DNA of 64,000 nt from an uncultured bacterium. Lineage in GTDB: Bacteria > Actinomycetota > Coriobacteriia > Coriobacteriales > Coriobacteriaceae. The notes beneath the pieces are model-generated. The model was given only the letters and a program-made list of their open reading frames with translations. It did no database searches and had not been told where the DNA came from. Positions 26,215-34,928 of this stretch are shown piece after piece (the first letter of the stretch is position 1; each line of letters begins with the position of its first letter). The DNA is taken from assembly GCA_905215065.1 (NCBI GenBank), contig CAJMOF010000008.1, forward strand, positions 1 through 64,000, written 5' to 3'. The translations under genes were made by a program, and so were the position numbers.

Positions 26215-27180
26215 ATGGAGAACAAGTACGTCTGCTCTGTCGATATCGGCGGAACTAAGATTGCGACTGCCATCATGGAGTACCCGGCTGACGGTAGTGT
26301 GCCCCGTCCCGTTTTTGAGGCCGAGGTTCCCACAGAGGCCCAAGAGGGCGGCGAGGCCGTCTTCCAGCGTATCGAGGCGTCCATCAAGGCTGCTCTCGAG
26401 GCGAATCCCGATGTCGAGGTCCTTGGCGTCGGTATCGGTGCCGCCGGCGTCGTCGATCCCAAGACGGGCGCCATCGCGTATGCCAATGAGATTATGCCCG
26501 GCTGGTCCGGCGTTCAGTTGGGGCCGCGTCTGCGCGAGGATCTCGGTCTTCCCGTTGCCGTTGTAGGCGACGTGCAGGCTCATGCTCTGGGCGAGGCCCA
26601 CTGGGGCGTCGGCAAGGGCAAGTTCTCCGTCTTGTGTCTTGGCATCGGTACGGGCATCGGCGGCGCATATGTCGAGAACGGCCGCGTAATGCAGGGCTTC
26701 CATGGTGCTGCTGGCCATATGGGCCACATCGAGTCCTCGGCTGCCGCCGGCATTCCCTGCGCCTGCGGGCGTTCCGGCCATCTTGAGTCTGTCGCTTCGG
26801 GCACTTCCATTGGTCGTATGTACGATGAGCGCTTTGGCCGCGTCGACCCCAGCCGTCCTTCGGTCGGTCGCGATGTGAACGACCTGTGCCGCGCGGGCGA
26901 CGCAAAGGCAACCGAGGTCATCCATGACGCTGGCTTTGCGCTGGGCGCCAGCTTGGGCTCGCTCGCCAATATCCTTGACCCGGAGGTCATCGTGCTTTCG
27001 GGCGGTGTGATTCACCAGGGTCCCGATTGGCGCTCGCAGACGTGGAAGGACTCGGTGCACGAGGGCTATGCCAGCCAGGCGCTCGACCCGCTTCAGGACA
27101 CGCCGATCCTCATCGGTTCTCTGGAGGGCGATGCTCCGCTCATCGGTGCCGCTGAGCATCTTCTTGCCTCGTTAAAGTAA
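26215..27180 (+). CDS. nanK: ROK-family kinase, probable N-acetylmannosamine kinase
   Basis: A 321-residue ROK-family sugar kinase. The ATP site is DIGGTKIATAIM at residues 9-20; GVGIGAAGVVD and the catalytic Asp region follow; the zinc-binding motif is GHI...CACGRSGHLESVASG with His and Cys ligands. Between nanA and nanE it fits phosphorylation of ManNAc to ManNAc-6-phosphate. GlcNAc or glucose kinase is possible from sequence alone. There is no N-terminal helix-turn-helix, so it is an enzyme, not a ROK repressor. The ATG at 26215 has GAAGGAGAG 4 bases upstream; the 172-bp gap before it shows no clear promoter or terminator. Confidence 0.8.
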   Translation: MENKYVCSVDIGGTKIATAIMEYPADGSVPRPVFEAEVPTEAQEGGEAVFQRIEASIKAALEANPDVEVLGVGIGAAGVVDPKTGAIAYANEIMPGWSGVQLGPRLREDLGLPVAVVGDVQAHALGEAHWGVGKGKFSVLCLGIGTGIGGAYVENGRVMQGFHGAAGHMGHIESSAAAGIPCACGRSGHLESVASGTSIGRMYDERFGRVDPSRPSVGRDVNDLCRAGDAKATEVIHDAGFALGASLGSLANILDPEVIVLSGGVIHQGPDWRSQTWKDSVHEGYASQALDPLQDTPILIGSLEGDAPLIGAAEHLLASLK

Positions 27181-27196
27181 ACGTATCTGCTGTAGG

Positions 27197-27227
27197 AGCC
27201 TCCCGAGACAACACGCCTCGGGAGGCT
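27197..27227 (+). terminator. Stem-loop between nanK and nanE
   Basis: A perfect 11-bp stem (27197-27207 with 27217-27227) with a 9-nt loop lies 16 bp after nanK and is followed by GTTCT. It looks like a leaky terminator or mRNA-stability hairpin. Confidence 0.55.
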
Positions 27228-27250
27228 GTTCTGAGAAAGGTTGCAGCCTT

Positions 27251-27937
27251 ATGACCGTTGATCCTTTGATCCAGTCCCTGAAGGGAAAGCTCGTCGTGAG
27301 CGTTCAGGCCTATATGGGCGAGCCGCTTCGTACGCCCGAAACCATGGCTCAGATGTCTCGCGCCTGCGAGCTTGGCGGCGCCGCCGCTATTCGCTGCCAG
27401 GGTCTTGCCGACATCGCCGCCATTAAGGGCCGCTGCGAGGTCCCCGTCATCGGCTTGTGGAAGGATGGACACGAGGGCGTCTACATCACGCCGACGCTGC
27501 GTCACGCTCGCGCCTGCGTTGCCGCGGGTGCCGATATCGTGGCGATCGATGCCACCGATCGCCCGCGTCCCGATGGCAAGACCGTCGAGGACACCTTCCG
27601 TCCGCTGCACGAGGAGGGCGTGCTCCTGATGGCCGACTGTGCCACCATCGAGGACATTCGCCGTGCGGTTGATATGGGCTTTGACCTGGTATCCACCACG
27701 CTTTCTCACGGCGTCGCCGCCATCGACTGCACCATGGCCGATGGCCCCGACCTGCCGCTCCTGCGTCAGGCGACCGAGGAATTCCCCGGTCTTCCCATCA
27801 TCTGCGAGGGCCGCGTGCACACGCCCGAGGAGGCTCGCGCCGCGATCGATGCTGGCGCCTGGGCCGTTGTCGTCGGCACCGCCATCACGCACCCCACGAG
27901 TATTACAAGTTGGTTCAAGGCTGCGCTTGAGGCGTAA
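27251..27937 (+). CDS. nanE: N-acetylmannosamine-6-phosphate 2-epimerase
   Basis: A 228-residue TIM-barrel enzyme of the NanE family, which converts ManNAc-6-P to GlcNAc-6-P and so feeds sialic acid carbon into amino-sugar catabolism. Family marks are LVVSVQAYMGEPLRTPETMAQM, GGAAAIRCQGLADIAAIK, PVIGLWK, VAIDATDRPRPDG and the phosphate site ICEGRVHTPEEARAAIDAGAWAVVVGTAITHP. The start has GAGAAAGG upstream. It is the last gene before a strong terminator; nagA and nagB are not in the window. Confidence 0.9.
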   Translation: MTVDPLIQSLKGKLVVSVQAYMGEPLRTPETMAQMSRACELGGAAAIRCQGLADIAAIKGRCEVPVIGLWKDGHEGVYITPTLRHARACVAAGADIVAIDATDRPRPDGKTVEDTFRPLHEEGVLLMADCATIEDIRRAVDMGFDLVSTTLSHGVAAIDCTMADGPDLPLLRQATEEFPGLPIICEGRVHTPEEARAAIDAGAWAVVVGTAITHPTSITSWFKAALEA

Positions 27938-27988
27938 GACAGGCCTCGTATCCGCTCGGGGCGGTATACTCAATATAGGCAATTGACC

Positions 27989-28026
27989 GCGCGGGATCCG
28001 GGTTGCTAGGTCCCGCGCTTGTTTTT
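27989..28026 (+). terminator. Strong terminator ending the sialic-acid operon
   Basis: An 8-bp G+C stem (27989-27996 with 28011-28018) is followed by TTGTTTTT. It ends just before the first possible rapZ ribosome site, so rapZ is either expressed by readthrough or from a promoter nearby; TATACT at 27965-27970 lies upstream of it. Confidence 0.8.
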
Positions 28027-28056
28027 GGGAGGCAGCACATGCAAAAGGGAGATGCC

Positions 28057-28959
28057 ATGGATGCGGCGGAGCGCTCGGAGCGCATCCCCGATATCGTCAT
28101 CATCACCGGAATGTCCGGATCGGGCCGCACACAGGCCATGCACGTGTTCGAGGACATGGGCTATTTTTGCATTGATAACCTACCTCCGCGTCTCATCGCC
28201 CAGCTTGCCGAGCTCGTCGGCATCAATACGGGCGTGGGCAGGCATCTCGCCGTCACCTGCGATTTGCGTAGCCAGGGACTGTTTGACGAGTTGCTCGATG
28301 CGGTCGCCGCGCTCGAAGAGCGCGAGATGAGCTGCGACATCGTGTTCCTGGAGGCTTCTGACGAGGTGCTGATTCGTCGCTACAGCGAAAATCGCCGCCG
28401 TCATCCCATTGCCAAGCCGGGGGAGACTACGGCCGATGCCATTCAGCGCGAGCGCCTTCAGCTGCAGGGCGTGCGCGAACGAGCCGATATGATTATCGAC
28501 ACGAGCCGTCTGCGCACCTCTGCGCTGCGCAACAAGCTACGTATGGCATTTTCCGAACTGTCCGACCAGCAGCTCATGGACGTTCACGTGTTCTCGTTTG
28601 GCTTTAAGCACGGTATGCCCGTCGAGGCGGACATTATGATCGACGTTCGCTTCCTGCCCAATCCGTTTTACGATCCCGAGATGCGTACCATGACCGGTCT
28701 CGATAAAAAGGTCTCGGATTTTGTTCTGGACCACCCCAAGACGCAGGAGTTTTGGAAGGCTTGGACACAGCTGCTCGATACGGTGATGCCGGGCTATATC
28801 GCGGAGGGTAAGCCGCAGCTTTCTATCGCCATCGGCTGCACGGGCGGACAGCACCGTAGCGTCGCCATTGCCGAGGCCACGGCCCGTTACCTGGAAGGCG
28901 CCCAGTATCACGTGAGCATCTCCCACCGCGACCTGTCGCGCGCCAACACGAAGGCATAG
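28057..28959 (+). CDS. rapZ: RNase adapter protein RapZ
   Basis: RapZ/YvcJ is an ATP/GTP-binding protein; in E. coli it presents the sRNA GlmZ to RNase E to tune glucosamine-6-phosphate synthase, while in Gram-positives its role is less clear. This 300-residue copy has P-loop GMSGSGRTQA in which the usual Walker Lys is Arg, as in other actinobacterial members, then FEDMGYFCIDNLPP and the C-terminal signature FGFKHGMPVEADIMIDVRFLPNPFY and IGCTGGQHRSVAIAE. Start choice is open: ATG 28057 (AAAGGGA site) fits the family length; ATG 28039 (GGGAGG site) adds six residues. whiA follows after 6 bp. The usual yvcK between them is missing. Confidence 0.92.
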   Translation: MDAAERSERIPDIVIITGMSGSGRTQAMHVFEDMGYFCIDNLPPRLIAQLAELVGINTGVGRHLAVTCDLRSQGLFDELLDAVAALEEREMSCDIVFLEASDEVLIRRYSENRRRHPIAKPGETTADAIQRERLQLQGVRERADMIIDTSRLRTSALRNKLRMAFSELSDQQLMDVHVFSFGFKHGMPVEADIMIDVRFLPNPFYDPEMRTMTGLDKKVSDFVLDHPKTQEFWKAWTQLLDTVMPGYIAEGKPQLSIAIGCTGGQHRSVAIAEATARYLEGAQYHVSISHRDLSRANTKA

Positions 28960-28965
28960 GCCTGC

Positions 28966-29895
28966 ATGTCGTTTACCGCTGAGGTGCGCGACGAGCTTGC
29001 GCGCTGCGAACCCGAATGTGAATACTGCGATTTGTCGACGCTTGCCGCCCTGACGCGTGTGAGCGGTACGCTTTCGTTGGCCGGCTCCGGGCGGTATCGT
29101 TTGACGGTCGCGACCGAGACGGGAGCCGTCGCGCGCACGATGATCACGCTGACGCATCGCATCCTTAAGCTCAAAACGGAATTCACCGTTCGTAAATCGG
29201 TCTTGCATAAGGTCCGTAACTATCTCATTACCCTGCCCGATCAACCCGACCTGGACAAGGCTCTGGTGCTGCTGGGCATTCTAGACCGCAGAGGAGGGCT
29301 CGTCGCTGGTGTTCCCCGACACATCGTTGCCCGTCCCTGCTGCAGGCTTGCCTACATCCGCGGCGCGCTCATCGCGGGCGGCTTCGTGGCCGATCCACGC
29401 GGCGATTTCCATTTGGAGATCGCGGTGCAGGGTGAGCAATATGCCAAGGGGCTTTGCGACCTGTTGGGGCAGATTGGGGTCCATGCTCGTGTTAATGCGC
29501 GGCGGGGGTCATATGCCGTGTACATTAAGAGCGCCGAGGAAATCGAGCATCTATTAAAGCTGATTGGTGCCAAGCGCAGCGTTGCCGAGATTGAGGAGGC
29601 GCGCGCGGTCAAGTTGGTTAAGAACGATGTGAACCGTCGCGTGAACGCCGAGCTCGCCAACCAGACCAGAAGCGCCGGTGCTGCCCAGCATCAGCTTGCG
29701 CTTATCGATGAGCTCGAGCAGCGCGGCCTTCGCGATGCGCTTCCGGATGCCTTGGCGGTCTTTTGCGACCTGCGCGAGCGCTATCCCGATCTGTCGCTGC
29801 GTGATTTAGGGGAGATGGCTGACCCTCCCTTGTCGAAGTCGGCCCTCTACCATCGAGTTTTGAGGCTTGAAAAGCTCATTGAAGCAAACAGGTAG
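28966..29895 (+). CDS. whiA: DNA-binding protein WhiA
   Basis: WhiA is a conserved Gram-positive DNA-binding protein; in Streptomyces it works with WhiB to trigger sporulation septation and in Bacillus it affects division and metabolism. The 309-residue protein has the N-terminal SFTAEVRDELARCEPE, two LAGLIDADG-like homing-endonuclease-derived repeats (CCRLAYIRGALIAGGFVADPRGDFHLEI) without nuclease residues, and a C-terminal helix-turn-helix (LSLRDLGEMADPPLSKSALYHRVLRL). It starts 6 bp after rapZ and is probably co-transcribed. A gap of 193 bp with possible operators separates it from gapA. Confidence 0.94.
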   Translation: MSFTAEVRDELARCEPECEYCDLSTLAALTRVSGTLSLAGSGRYRLTVATETGAVARTMITLTHRILKLKTEFTVRKSVLHKVRNYLITLPDQPDLDKALVLLGILDRRGGLVAGVPRHIVARPCCRLAYIRGALIAGGFVADPRGDFHLEIAVQGEQYAKGLCDLLGQIGVHARVNARRGSYAVYIKSAEEIEHLLKLIGAKRSVAEIEEARAVKLVKNDVNRRVNAELANQTRSAGAAQHQLALIDELEQRGLRDALPDALAVFCDLRERYPDLSLRDLGEMADPPLSKSALYHRVLRLEKLIEANR

Positions 29896-29903
29896 TTTAA
29901 AGT

Positions 29904-29918
29904 ATCGGCGTATATACG
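29904..29918 (+). repeat. 15-nt repeat ATCGGCGTATATACG, copy 1
   Basis: This sequence recurs exactly at 35186-35200, in both cases within 10 bp of a stop codon (whiA here, secG there). Its core CGTATATACG is palindromic. Confidence 0.6.
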
Positions 29919-29940
29919 GATTTAACTGCTGTTTTATTCT

Positions 29941-30016
29941 TTAAAACGTTTTAACGTAAATTTGATTTTCAATTTCGAGCATTCTCGTGAAATTCAAGTC
30001 CAAAAAAAGGTATATT
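29941..30016 (+). promoter_or_regulatory. Candidate operator and -10 element of the gapA operon
   Basis: TTAAAACGTTTTAA (29941-29954) is a perfect 14-bp palindrome about 135 bp before gapA. A TATATT hexamer at 30011-30016 could be a -10, with no convincing -35. Confidence 0.35.
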
Positions 30017-30088
30017 AGGCGAGTGGTTAGTTTGTGGGCCTCAACGGCAGGCGCTGTAGCTTGCGGGGGCCTTACGAAAGGAGACACA

Positions 30089-31114
30089 ATGGCAGTAAAG
30101 GTTGCTATTAACGGCTTCGGTCGCATCGGTCGTCTGGCTTTCCGTCAGATGTTCGGTCATGAGGGCTCCGAGATCGTCGCTATCAACGACCTCACCTCTC
30201 CCGATATGCTCGCTTACCTGCTGAAGTACGACTCCACGCAGGGCAACTACGCTCGCGATCACGAGGTCGTTGCTGGCGAGGATTCCATCACCGTTGACGG
30301 CAAGGAGATCAAGATCTACAAGGAGGCCGACGCCAATAACCTGCCTTGGGGCGACCTCGACGTCGACGTCGTTCTCGAGTGCACCGGCTTCTACACCAGC
30401 AAGGCTAAGGCTCAGGCCCACATCAACGCTGGCGCCAAGAAGGTCGTCATCTCCGCTCCGGCCGGCAGCGATCTGCCCACCATCGTGTACAACGTCAACC
30501 ACGAGACGCTGACCGCTGAGGACAACATCATCTCCGCCGCTTCCTGCACCACCAACTGCCTCGCCCCGATGGCCAAGGGTCTGAACGACTTCGCTCCCAT
30601 CGTGTCCGGCATCATGACCACCATTCACGCCTGGACTGGCGACCAGATGCCGCTCGACGGCCCGCAGCGCAAGGGCAACAAGCGTCGTAGCCGCGCCTGC
30701 GCCGTCAACATTGTCCCCAACACCACCGGTGCTGCCAAGGCTATCGGCCTGGTTCTCCCCGAGCTCAACGGTAAGCTCATCGGTGCCGCCCAGCGCGTCC
30801 CGACGCCGACCGGCTCCATCACCAACCTCTACGCTGTCGTTGACAAGAAGGTCACCGTCGACGAGGTCAACGCCGCTATGAAGGCCTACGCTGCCACCAT
30901 CTCCGAGACCTTCGGTTACAACGAGGACGACATCGTCTCCACCGACATCATCGGCGAGACCCACGGCTCCATCTTCGACGCCACTCAGACCATGTGCTCT
31001 GATCTCGGCAACGGCCAGACCCTCGTTCAGGTCACCTCTTGGTACGACAACGAGAACTCTTACACCTCTCAGATGGTCCGCACCATCAAGTACTTCGAGA
31101 AGTTCGTTGCTTAA
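30089..31114 (+). CDS. gapA: Glyceraldehyde-3-phosphate dehydrogenase (NAD)
   Basis: A 341-residue type I GAPDH, converting glyceraldehyde-3-phosphate to 1,3-bisphosphoglycerate. VAINGFGRIGRLAFRQM is the NAD Rossmann motif; the catalytic Cys is in SAASCTTNCLAP; later WTGDQMPLDGPQRKGNKRRSRAC and SWYDNENSYTSQMVRT are standard. The ATG at 30089 has GAAAGGAG in front; the open frame upstream is not used. Codon use is almost entirely C/G-ending preferred codons, as expected for one of the most expressed genes. A strong terminator follows, but pgk, tpiA and gpmI continue in the same direction. Confidence 0.98.
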   Translation: MAVKVAINGFGRIGRLAFRQMFGHEGSEIVAINDLTSPDMLAYLLKYDSTQGNYARDHEVVAGEDSITVDGKEIKIYKEADANNLPWGDLDVDVVLECTGFYTSKAKAQAHINAGAKKVVISAPAGSDLPTIVYNVNHETLTAEDNIISAASCTTNCLAPMAKGLNDFAPIVSGIMTTIHAWTGDQMPLDGPQRKGNKRRSRACAVNIVPNTTGAAKAIGLVLPELNGKLIGAAQRVPTPTGSITNLYAVVDKKVTVDEVNAAMKAYAATISETFGYNEDDIVSTDIIGETHGSIFDATQTMCSDLGNGQTLVQVTSWYDNENSYTSQMVRTIKYFEKFVA

Positions 31115-31153
31115 TTTAGCTTTTAGCGAATAGCTCGTTGAGCGTCTAAAGAA

Positions 31154-31199
31154 GGGCGCGGCCTTATAGGGCTTACACCCTAGGGTCGCGCCCTTTTTA
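31154..31199 (+). terminator. Terminator after gapA
   Basis: A compound stem (GGGCGCG with CGCGCCC at 31154-31160/31187-31193, plus inner TAGGG/CCCTA) is followed by five T. It should uncouple gapA from pgk, giving more gapA mRNA. Confidence 0.85.
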
Positions 31200-31254
31200 T
31201 AGGAAATCGTCTGCCGTAATGGGAGGCAGACACGTACGAAAGGTAGAAGCAAAC

Positions 31255-32445
31255 ATGGCCTTTACCAAGAAGACCGTCCGCGACATCGATGTCGACGGCA
31301 AGCGCGTTCTCGTCCGCGTTGACTTCAACGTGCCTATCAAGGATGGCGTCGTTGGCGACACCACCCGCATCAAGGCTGCCCTGCCCACCATCAACTACCT
31401 CGTTGAGCACAACGCTCGCGTCATCCTCATGAGCCACCTCGGCCGTCCCGATGGCACCGGCTTCCAGCCCGAGCTGTCCCTCGAGCCCGTCGCCAAGAAG
31501 CTCGCCGAGCTCTCTGGTCTCGACGTTGCCTTTGTCGCCGACACCTACGGCGAGAAGGCTGCCGAGGCTGTCGCCGCCGTCGAGCCGGGCAAGGTTCTCG
31601 TTCTCGAGAACGTCCGTTTCGACAAGCGTGAGAAAAAGAACGATCCCGAGATCGCCAAGAAGCTCGCTTCCTATGGTGACGTCTTCGTTCTCGATGCCTT
31701 CGGCACCGCTCACCGCGCCCAGGGTTCCGTCGTGGGCCCCGCCGCTTACCTGCCTGCCGTCGCCGGCTTCCTGCTCGAGAAGGAGGTCGACACGCTGACC
31801 GGCATCTTCGCCGAGCCCGAGCGTCCCTTCGTCGCTATCGTCGGCGGTTCCAAGGTTTCCTCCAAGATCGGCGTTCTCGATCACCTCATCGACTCCGCTG
31901 ACACCCTGATCATCGGTGGCGGCATGGCCTACACCTTCTTCCTGGCTCAGGGCTTGACCGTCGGTCAGTCCCTCAAGGAAGAGGACTGGGTCGAGCGCGC
32001 TGGCGAGATGCTCAAGAAGGCCGAGGAGAAGGGCGTTAAGATCCTGCTCCCCATCGACAACCGCGTTGCCGATCACTTTGGCGAGGACGCTGTCCCCGAG
32101 GTTGTCGCTTCCGACGCTATCCCCGACGATCGTGAGGGCATGGACATCGGCCCCAAGACCGAGGAGCTCTACGCCGAGGCTGTCAAGGGCGCCAAGACCG
32201 TGTTCTGGAACGGCCCCATGGGCGTCTTCGAGTTCGATAACTTCGCTCACGGCACCCAGGCTATCGCCGAGGCTGTTGCCGAGGCCGACTGCACCTCGAT
32301 CATCGGCGGTGGCGACTCTGTCGCAGCTGTCAACAAGTTCAACCTGGCCGACAAGATGAGCTGGATCTCCACCGGTGGTGGCGCTTCCATGGAGCTCGTC
32401 GAGGGTAAGGCCCTGCCCGGAGTGGAGGCGCTTCTCGATGCCTAA
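31255..32445 (+). CDS. pgk: Phosphoglycerate kinase
   Basis: A 396-residue PGK that makes ATP from 1,3-bisphosphoglycerate. Diagnostic segments are KRVLVRVDFNVPIKDG (substrate-binding), MSHLGRPDG, LENVRFDKREKKND, VGGSKVSSKIGVLDHL and the nucleotide-binding GGGDSVAAVNKF near the end. The ATG at 31255 is preceded by GAAAGG at a rather long spacing of 11. tpiA overlaps its end by 8 bp, so translation is coupled. Preferred-codon use indicates high expression. Confidence 0.98.
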   Translation: MAFTKKTVRDIDVDGKRVLVRVDFNVPIKDGVVGDTTRIKAALPTINYLVEHNARVILMSHLGRPDGTGFQPELSLEPVAKKLAELSGLDVAFVADTYGEKAAEAVAAVEPGKVLVLENVRFDKREKKNDPEIAKKLASYGDVFVLDAFGTAHRAQGSVVGPAAYLPAVAGFLLEKEVDTLTGIFAEPERPFVAIVGGSKVSSKIGVLDHLIDSADTLIIGGGMAYTFFLAQGLTVGQSLKEEDWVERAGEMLKKAEEKGVKILLPIDNRVADHFGEDAVPEVVASDAIPDDREGMDIGPKTEELYAEAVKGAKTVFWNGPMGVFEFDNFAHGTQAIAEAVAEADCTSIIGGGDSVAAVNKFNLADKMSWISTGGGASMELVEGKALPGVEALLDA

Positions 32446-33205
32446 TCGCACCCTTCTTATCGCTGGTAACTGGAAGATGAACAACGACGTCGCCGAGGCC
32501 GCCAAGCTCGCCGACGAGCTGGCCCAGGCTCTGCCCGAGGTTCCGGCTGGCGTCGAGGTGCTCGTCTGCCCTCCGACCATTGACATCACTACGGTTCATG
32601 ACCGCATTCAGGCTGCCCCCATCGCCCTCGGTGCACAGAACGTGTACTGGGAGGCCAAGGGTGCCTTCACCGGTGAGTCCTCTTGCGACATGCTCAAGTC
32701 CGCTGGCTGCACCTACTGCATCATCGGTCACTCCGAGCGTCGCGACTACTTCCACGAGACCGACGAGGATCAGAACAAGAAGGCCAAGGCTCTCGTTGCC
32801 GCCGGTCTTGTTCCCGTCTTCTGCTGCGGCGAGTCTCTCGAGGTCCGCGAGGCTGGCACCTATGTCGAGCACGTCGTGAACCAGGTCAAGGCTGGCCTTG
32901 CTGGTCTTGAGATCACCTGCCCCAAGCAGGTCGTCGTCGCCTACGAGCCCATCTGGGCCATCGGCACCGGCAAGACCGCTACCGCCGAGGACGCTCAGGA
33001 GGTCTGCGGCGCTATCCGTGAGACCCTTAAGGAGATGTTTGGCGAGGAGCTCGCTAACGGCATCCGCGTTCTCTACGGCGGTTCCGCTAAGCCCGGCAAC
33101 ATCGCCGAGCTCGTCGCCAAGCCCGACGTTGACGGCGCCCTCGTGGGCGGCGCTTCGCTTAAGGCTGCCGACTTCGCCTCTATGGTCGTCAAGGCAGGCG
33201 AGTAG
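32438..33205 (+). CDS. tpiA: Triosephosphate isomerase
   Basis: A 255-residue TIM-barrel enzyme interconverting DHAP and glyceraldehyde-3-phosphate. The active-site Lys is in GNWKMNN at residues 10-16, the electrophilic His in IIGHSERRDYF, the catalytic Glu in VVAYEPIWAIGTGK with the flexible lid, and the phosphate loop in RVLYGGSAKPGN. The start overlaps the pgk stop by 8 bp and has GTGGAGG upstream within pgk. gpmI follows after 5 bp. Confidence 0.98.
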   Translation: MPNRTLLIAGNWKMNNDVAEAAKLADELAQALPEVPAGVEVLVCPPTIDITTVHDRIQAAPIALGAQNVYWEAKGAFTGESSCDMLKSAGCTYCIIGHSERRDYFHETDEDQNKKAKALVAAGLVPVFCCGESLEVREAGTYVEHVVNQVKAGLAGLEITCPKQVVVAYEPIWAIGTGKTATAEDAQEVCGAIRETLKEMFGEELANGIRVLYGGSAKPGNIAELVAKPDVDGALVGGASLKAADFASMVVKAGE

Positions 33206-33210
33206 GACAT

Positions 33211-34764
33211 ATGGCACAGCGTCATCTTCCTGCACTCCTGATCATCATGGATGGCTGCGGCCTTGCTCCGGCTGACGGCGAGAACGCCGTCGCCGCTGCC
33301 AAGACGCCCTTCCTTGATAGCCTGTACGAGAAGTACCCCCACACCACGCTCGGCGCTTCGGGCGAGGACGTGGGCCTTCCCGACGGCCAGATGGGCAATT
33401 CCGAGGTTGGTCACCTCAACATCGGTGCCGGCCGCGTCGTGTTCCAGGAGCTTTCGCGCATCAACAATGCCATCAAGGACGGTTCCATCGCCAAGAACGA
33501 GGTTTTCGTCAAGGCTATGGACGATGTCAAGGCCGAGGGCAAGACCCTTCACCTTATCGGCCTTATGAGCCCTGGCGGCGTTCACTCCCACATGAACCAC
33601 GTCGAGGCTCTGGTCAAGATGGCTGCCCAGCATGGCGTCAAGACCGTTCGCGTCCACGCCTTCATGGATGGCCGCGACGTTGACCCGCAGTCCGGTGCCG
33701 GCTACATGAGTGAGTTCTGCGCCTTCCTGGCTAAGATCTCCGAGGAGACCGGTTGCGACGCTCGCGTTGCCACCGTCTCGGGCCGTTATTGGGCCATGGA
33801 CCGCGATAATCGTTGGGAGCGCATCCAGCGCGCCTACGACGTCATGGTCAACGCGTCCGATGCCGATACCGACCCCGTTGCCGGTATCAAGGCCTACTAT
33901 GAGAAGGATCCGCGCGGCGACGAGTTCGTCGAGCCCTTTGCTGCCCACAACGAGGGCATTCACGAGGGCGACGCGGCCATCTTCTTCAACTTCCGTCCCG
34001 ACCGCGCTCGTCAGATGACTCGCGCGTTCACGGACAAGGAGTTCGACGGCTTTGAGCGCGAGCAGATCAAGCTTTCGCACTTTGTGACGATAACCGAGTA
34101 CGATCCGACGTTTGATGTCGAGGTCGCCTTCCCCAAGACATTCCCTGAGAACGTCCTGGCCGACGTTATCGCCGCCAATGGCCTGAAGCAGCTGCACACC
34201 GCCGAGACCGAGAAGTACGCCCACGTGACGTTCTTCCTCAACGGCGGCATCGAGGAGCCCAAGGAGGGCGAGGAGCGCGTGCTCGTCGCTTCCCCTAAGG
34301 TTGCTACCTACGATCTGCAGCCCGAGATGAGCGCTCCCGAGGTTACCGAGAAGCTCGTCGCCGCCATCAACGAGGATCGCGCTGATTTCTACATCGTGAA
34401 CTTCGCGAACTGCGACATGGTTGGTCACACTGGTGTCTTCGACGCCGCCGTTAAGGCCGTCGAGGCTGTTGACGATGCCCTGTCCAAGGTTGTCCCGGCG
34501 ATTCTCGCCAAGGGTGGCTTTGCGCTGATTACCGCCGACCACGGCAACGCCGATCACATGTTTGACGTTGCTTCCGACGGTTCCAAGCATCCGTTCACGG
34601 CTCACACCACCAACCGTGTGCCGTTCATCATCGTTGATGAGAAGGCGCAGCTCACCGGTATCGAGGACGGCCGTCTTTCCGATATCGCTCCGACCATGCT
34701 CACCATGGCTGGTATTGAGCCTTCCGCCGAGATGACGGGTCGCGTGCTCGCCACCGAGGCCTAA
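33211..34764 (+). CDS. gpmI: 2,3-Bisphosphoglycerate-independent phosphoglycerate mutase
   Basis: A 517-residue Mn-dependent iPGM of the alkaline phosphatase superfamily, interconverting 3- and 2-phosphoglycerate. The phosphoserine lies in QMGNSEVGHLNIGAGR; metal sites include IMDGCGLAP and TADHGNADHMFD; HAFMDGRDVDPQSGAGY is the phosphotransferase-domain signature. It is last in the pgk-tpiA-gpmI transcript, with a 5-bp gap from tpiA and a strong terminator 26 bp after it. Enolase is not in the window. Confidence 0.97.
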   Translation: MAQRHLPALLIIMDGCGLAPADGENAVAAAKTPFLDSLYEKYPHTTLGASGEDVGLPDGQMGNSEVGHLNIGAGRVVFQELSRINNAIKDGSIAKNEVFVKAMDDVKAEGKTLHLIGLMSPGGVHSHMNHVEALVKMAAQHGVKTVRVHAFMDGRDVDPQSGAGYMSEFCAFLAKISEETGCDARVATVSGRYWAMDRDNRWERIQRAYDVMVNASDADTDPVAGIKAYYEKDPRGDEFVEPFAAHNEGIHEGDAAIFFNFRPDRARQMTRAFTDKEFDGFEREQIKLSHFVTITEYDPTFDVEVAFPKTFPENVLADVIAANGLKQLHTAETEKYAHVTFFLNGGIEEPKEGEERVLVASPKVATYDLQPEMSAPEVTEKLVAAINEDRADFYIVNFANCDMVGHTGVFDAAVKAVEAVDDALSKVVPAILAKGGFALITADHGNADHMFDVASDGSKHPFTAHTTNRVPFIIVDEKAQLTGIEDGRLSDIAPTMLTMAGIEPSAEMTGRVLATEA

Positions 34765-34789
34765 TAGAAAACAACTATCGTTTTCTAGT

Positions 34790-34824
34790 AAGGGGGTTGT
34801 CCACAACCGGACGACCCCCTTTTT
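34790..34824 (+). terminator. Terminator after gpmI
   Basis: A 12-bp stem with one G:U pair (34791-34802 with 34809-34820) and a 6-nt loop is followed by four more T. It ends the glycolytic transcript. Confidence 0.88.
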
Positions 34825-34928
34825 GGTATTTCTGCCATTTCTAACCCGTCCCTAAATGGCAGGTGGGGGAGTGTTGGGGGTTGTGGTACAGTACTGGAGT
34901 TTGAATTGTTCTATTAAGGAGCTTATCT

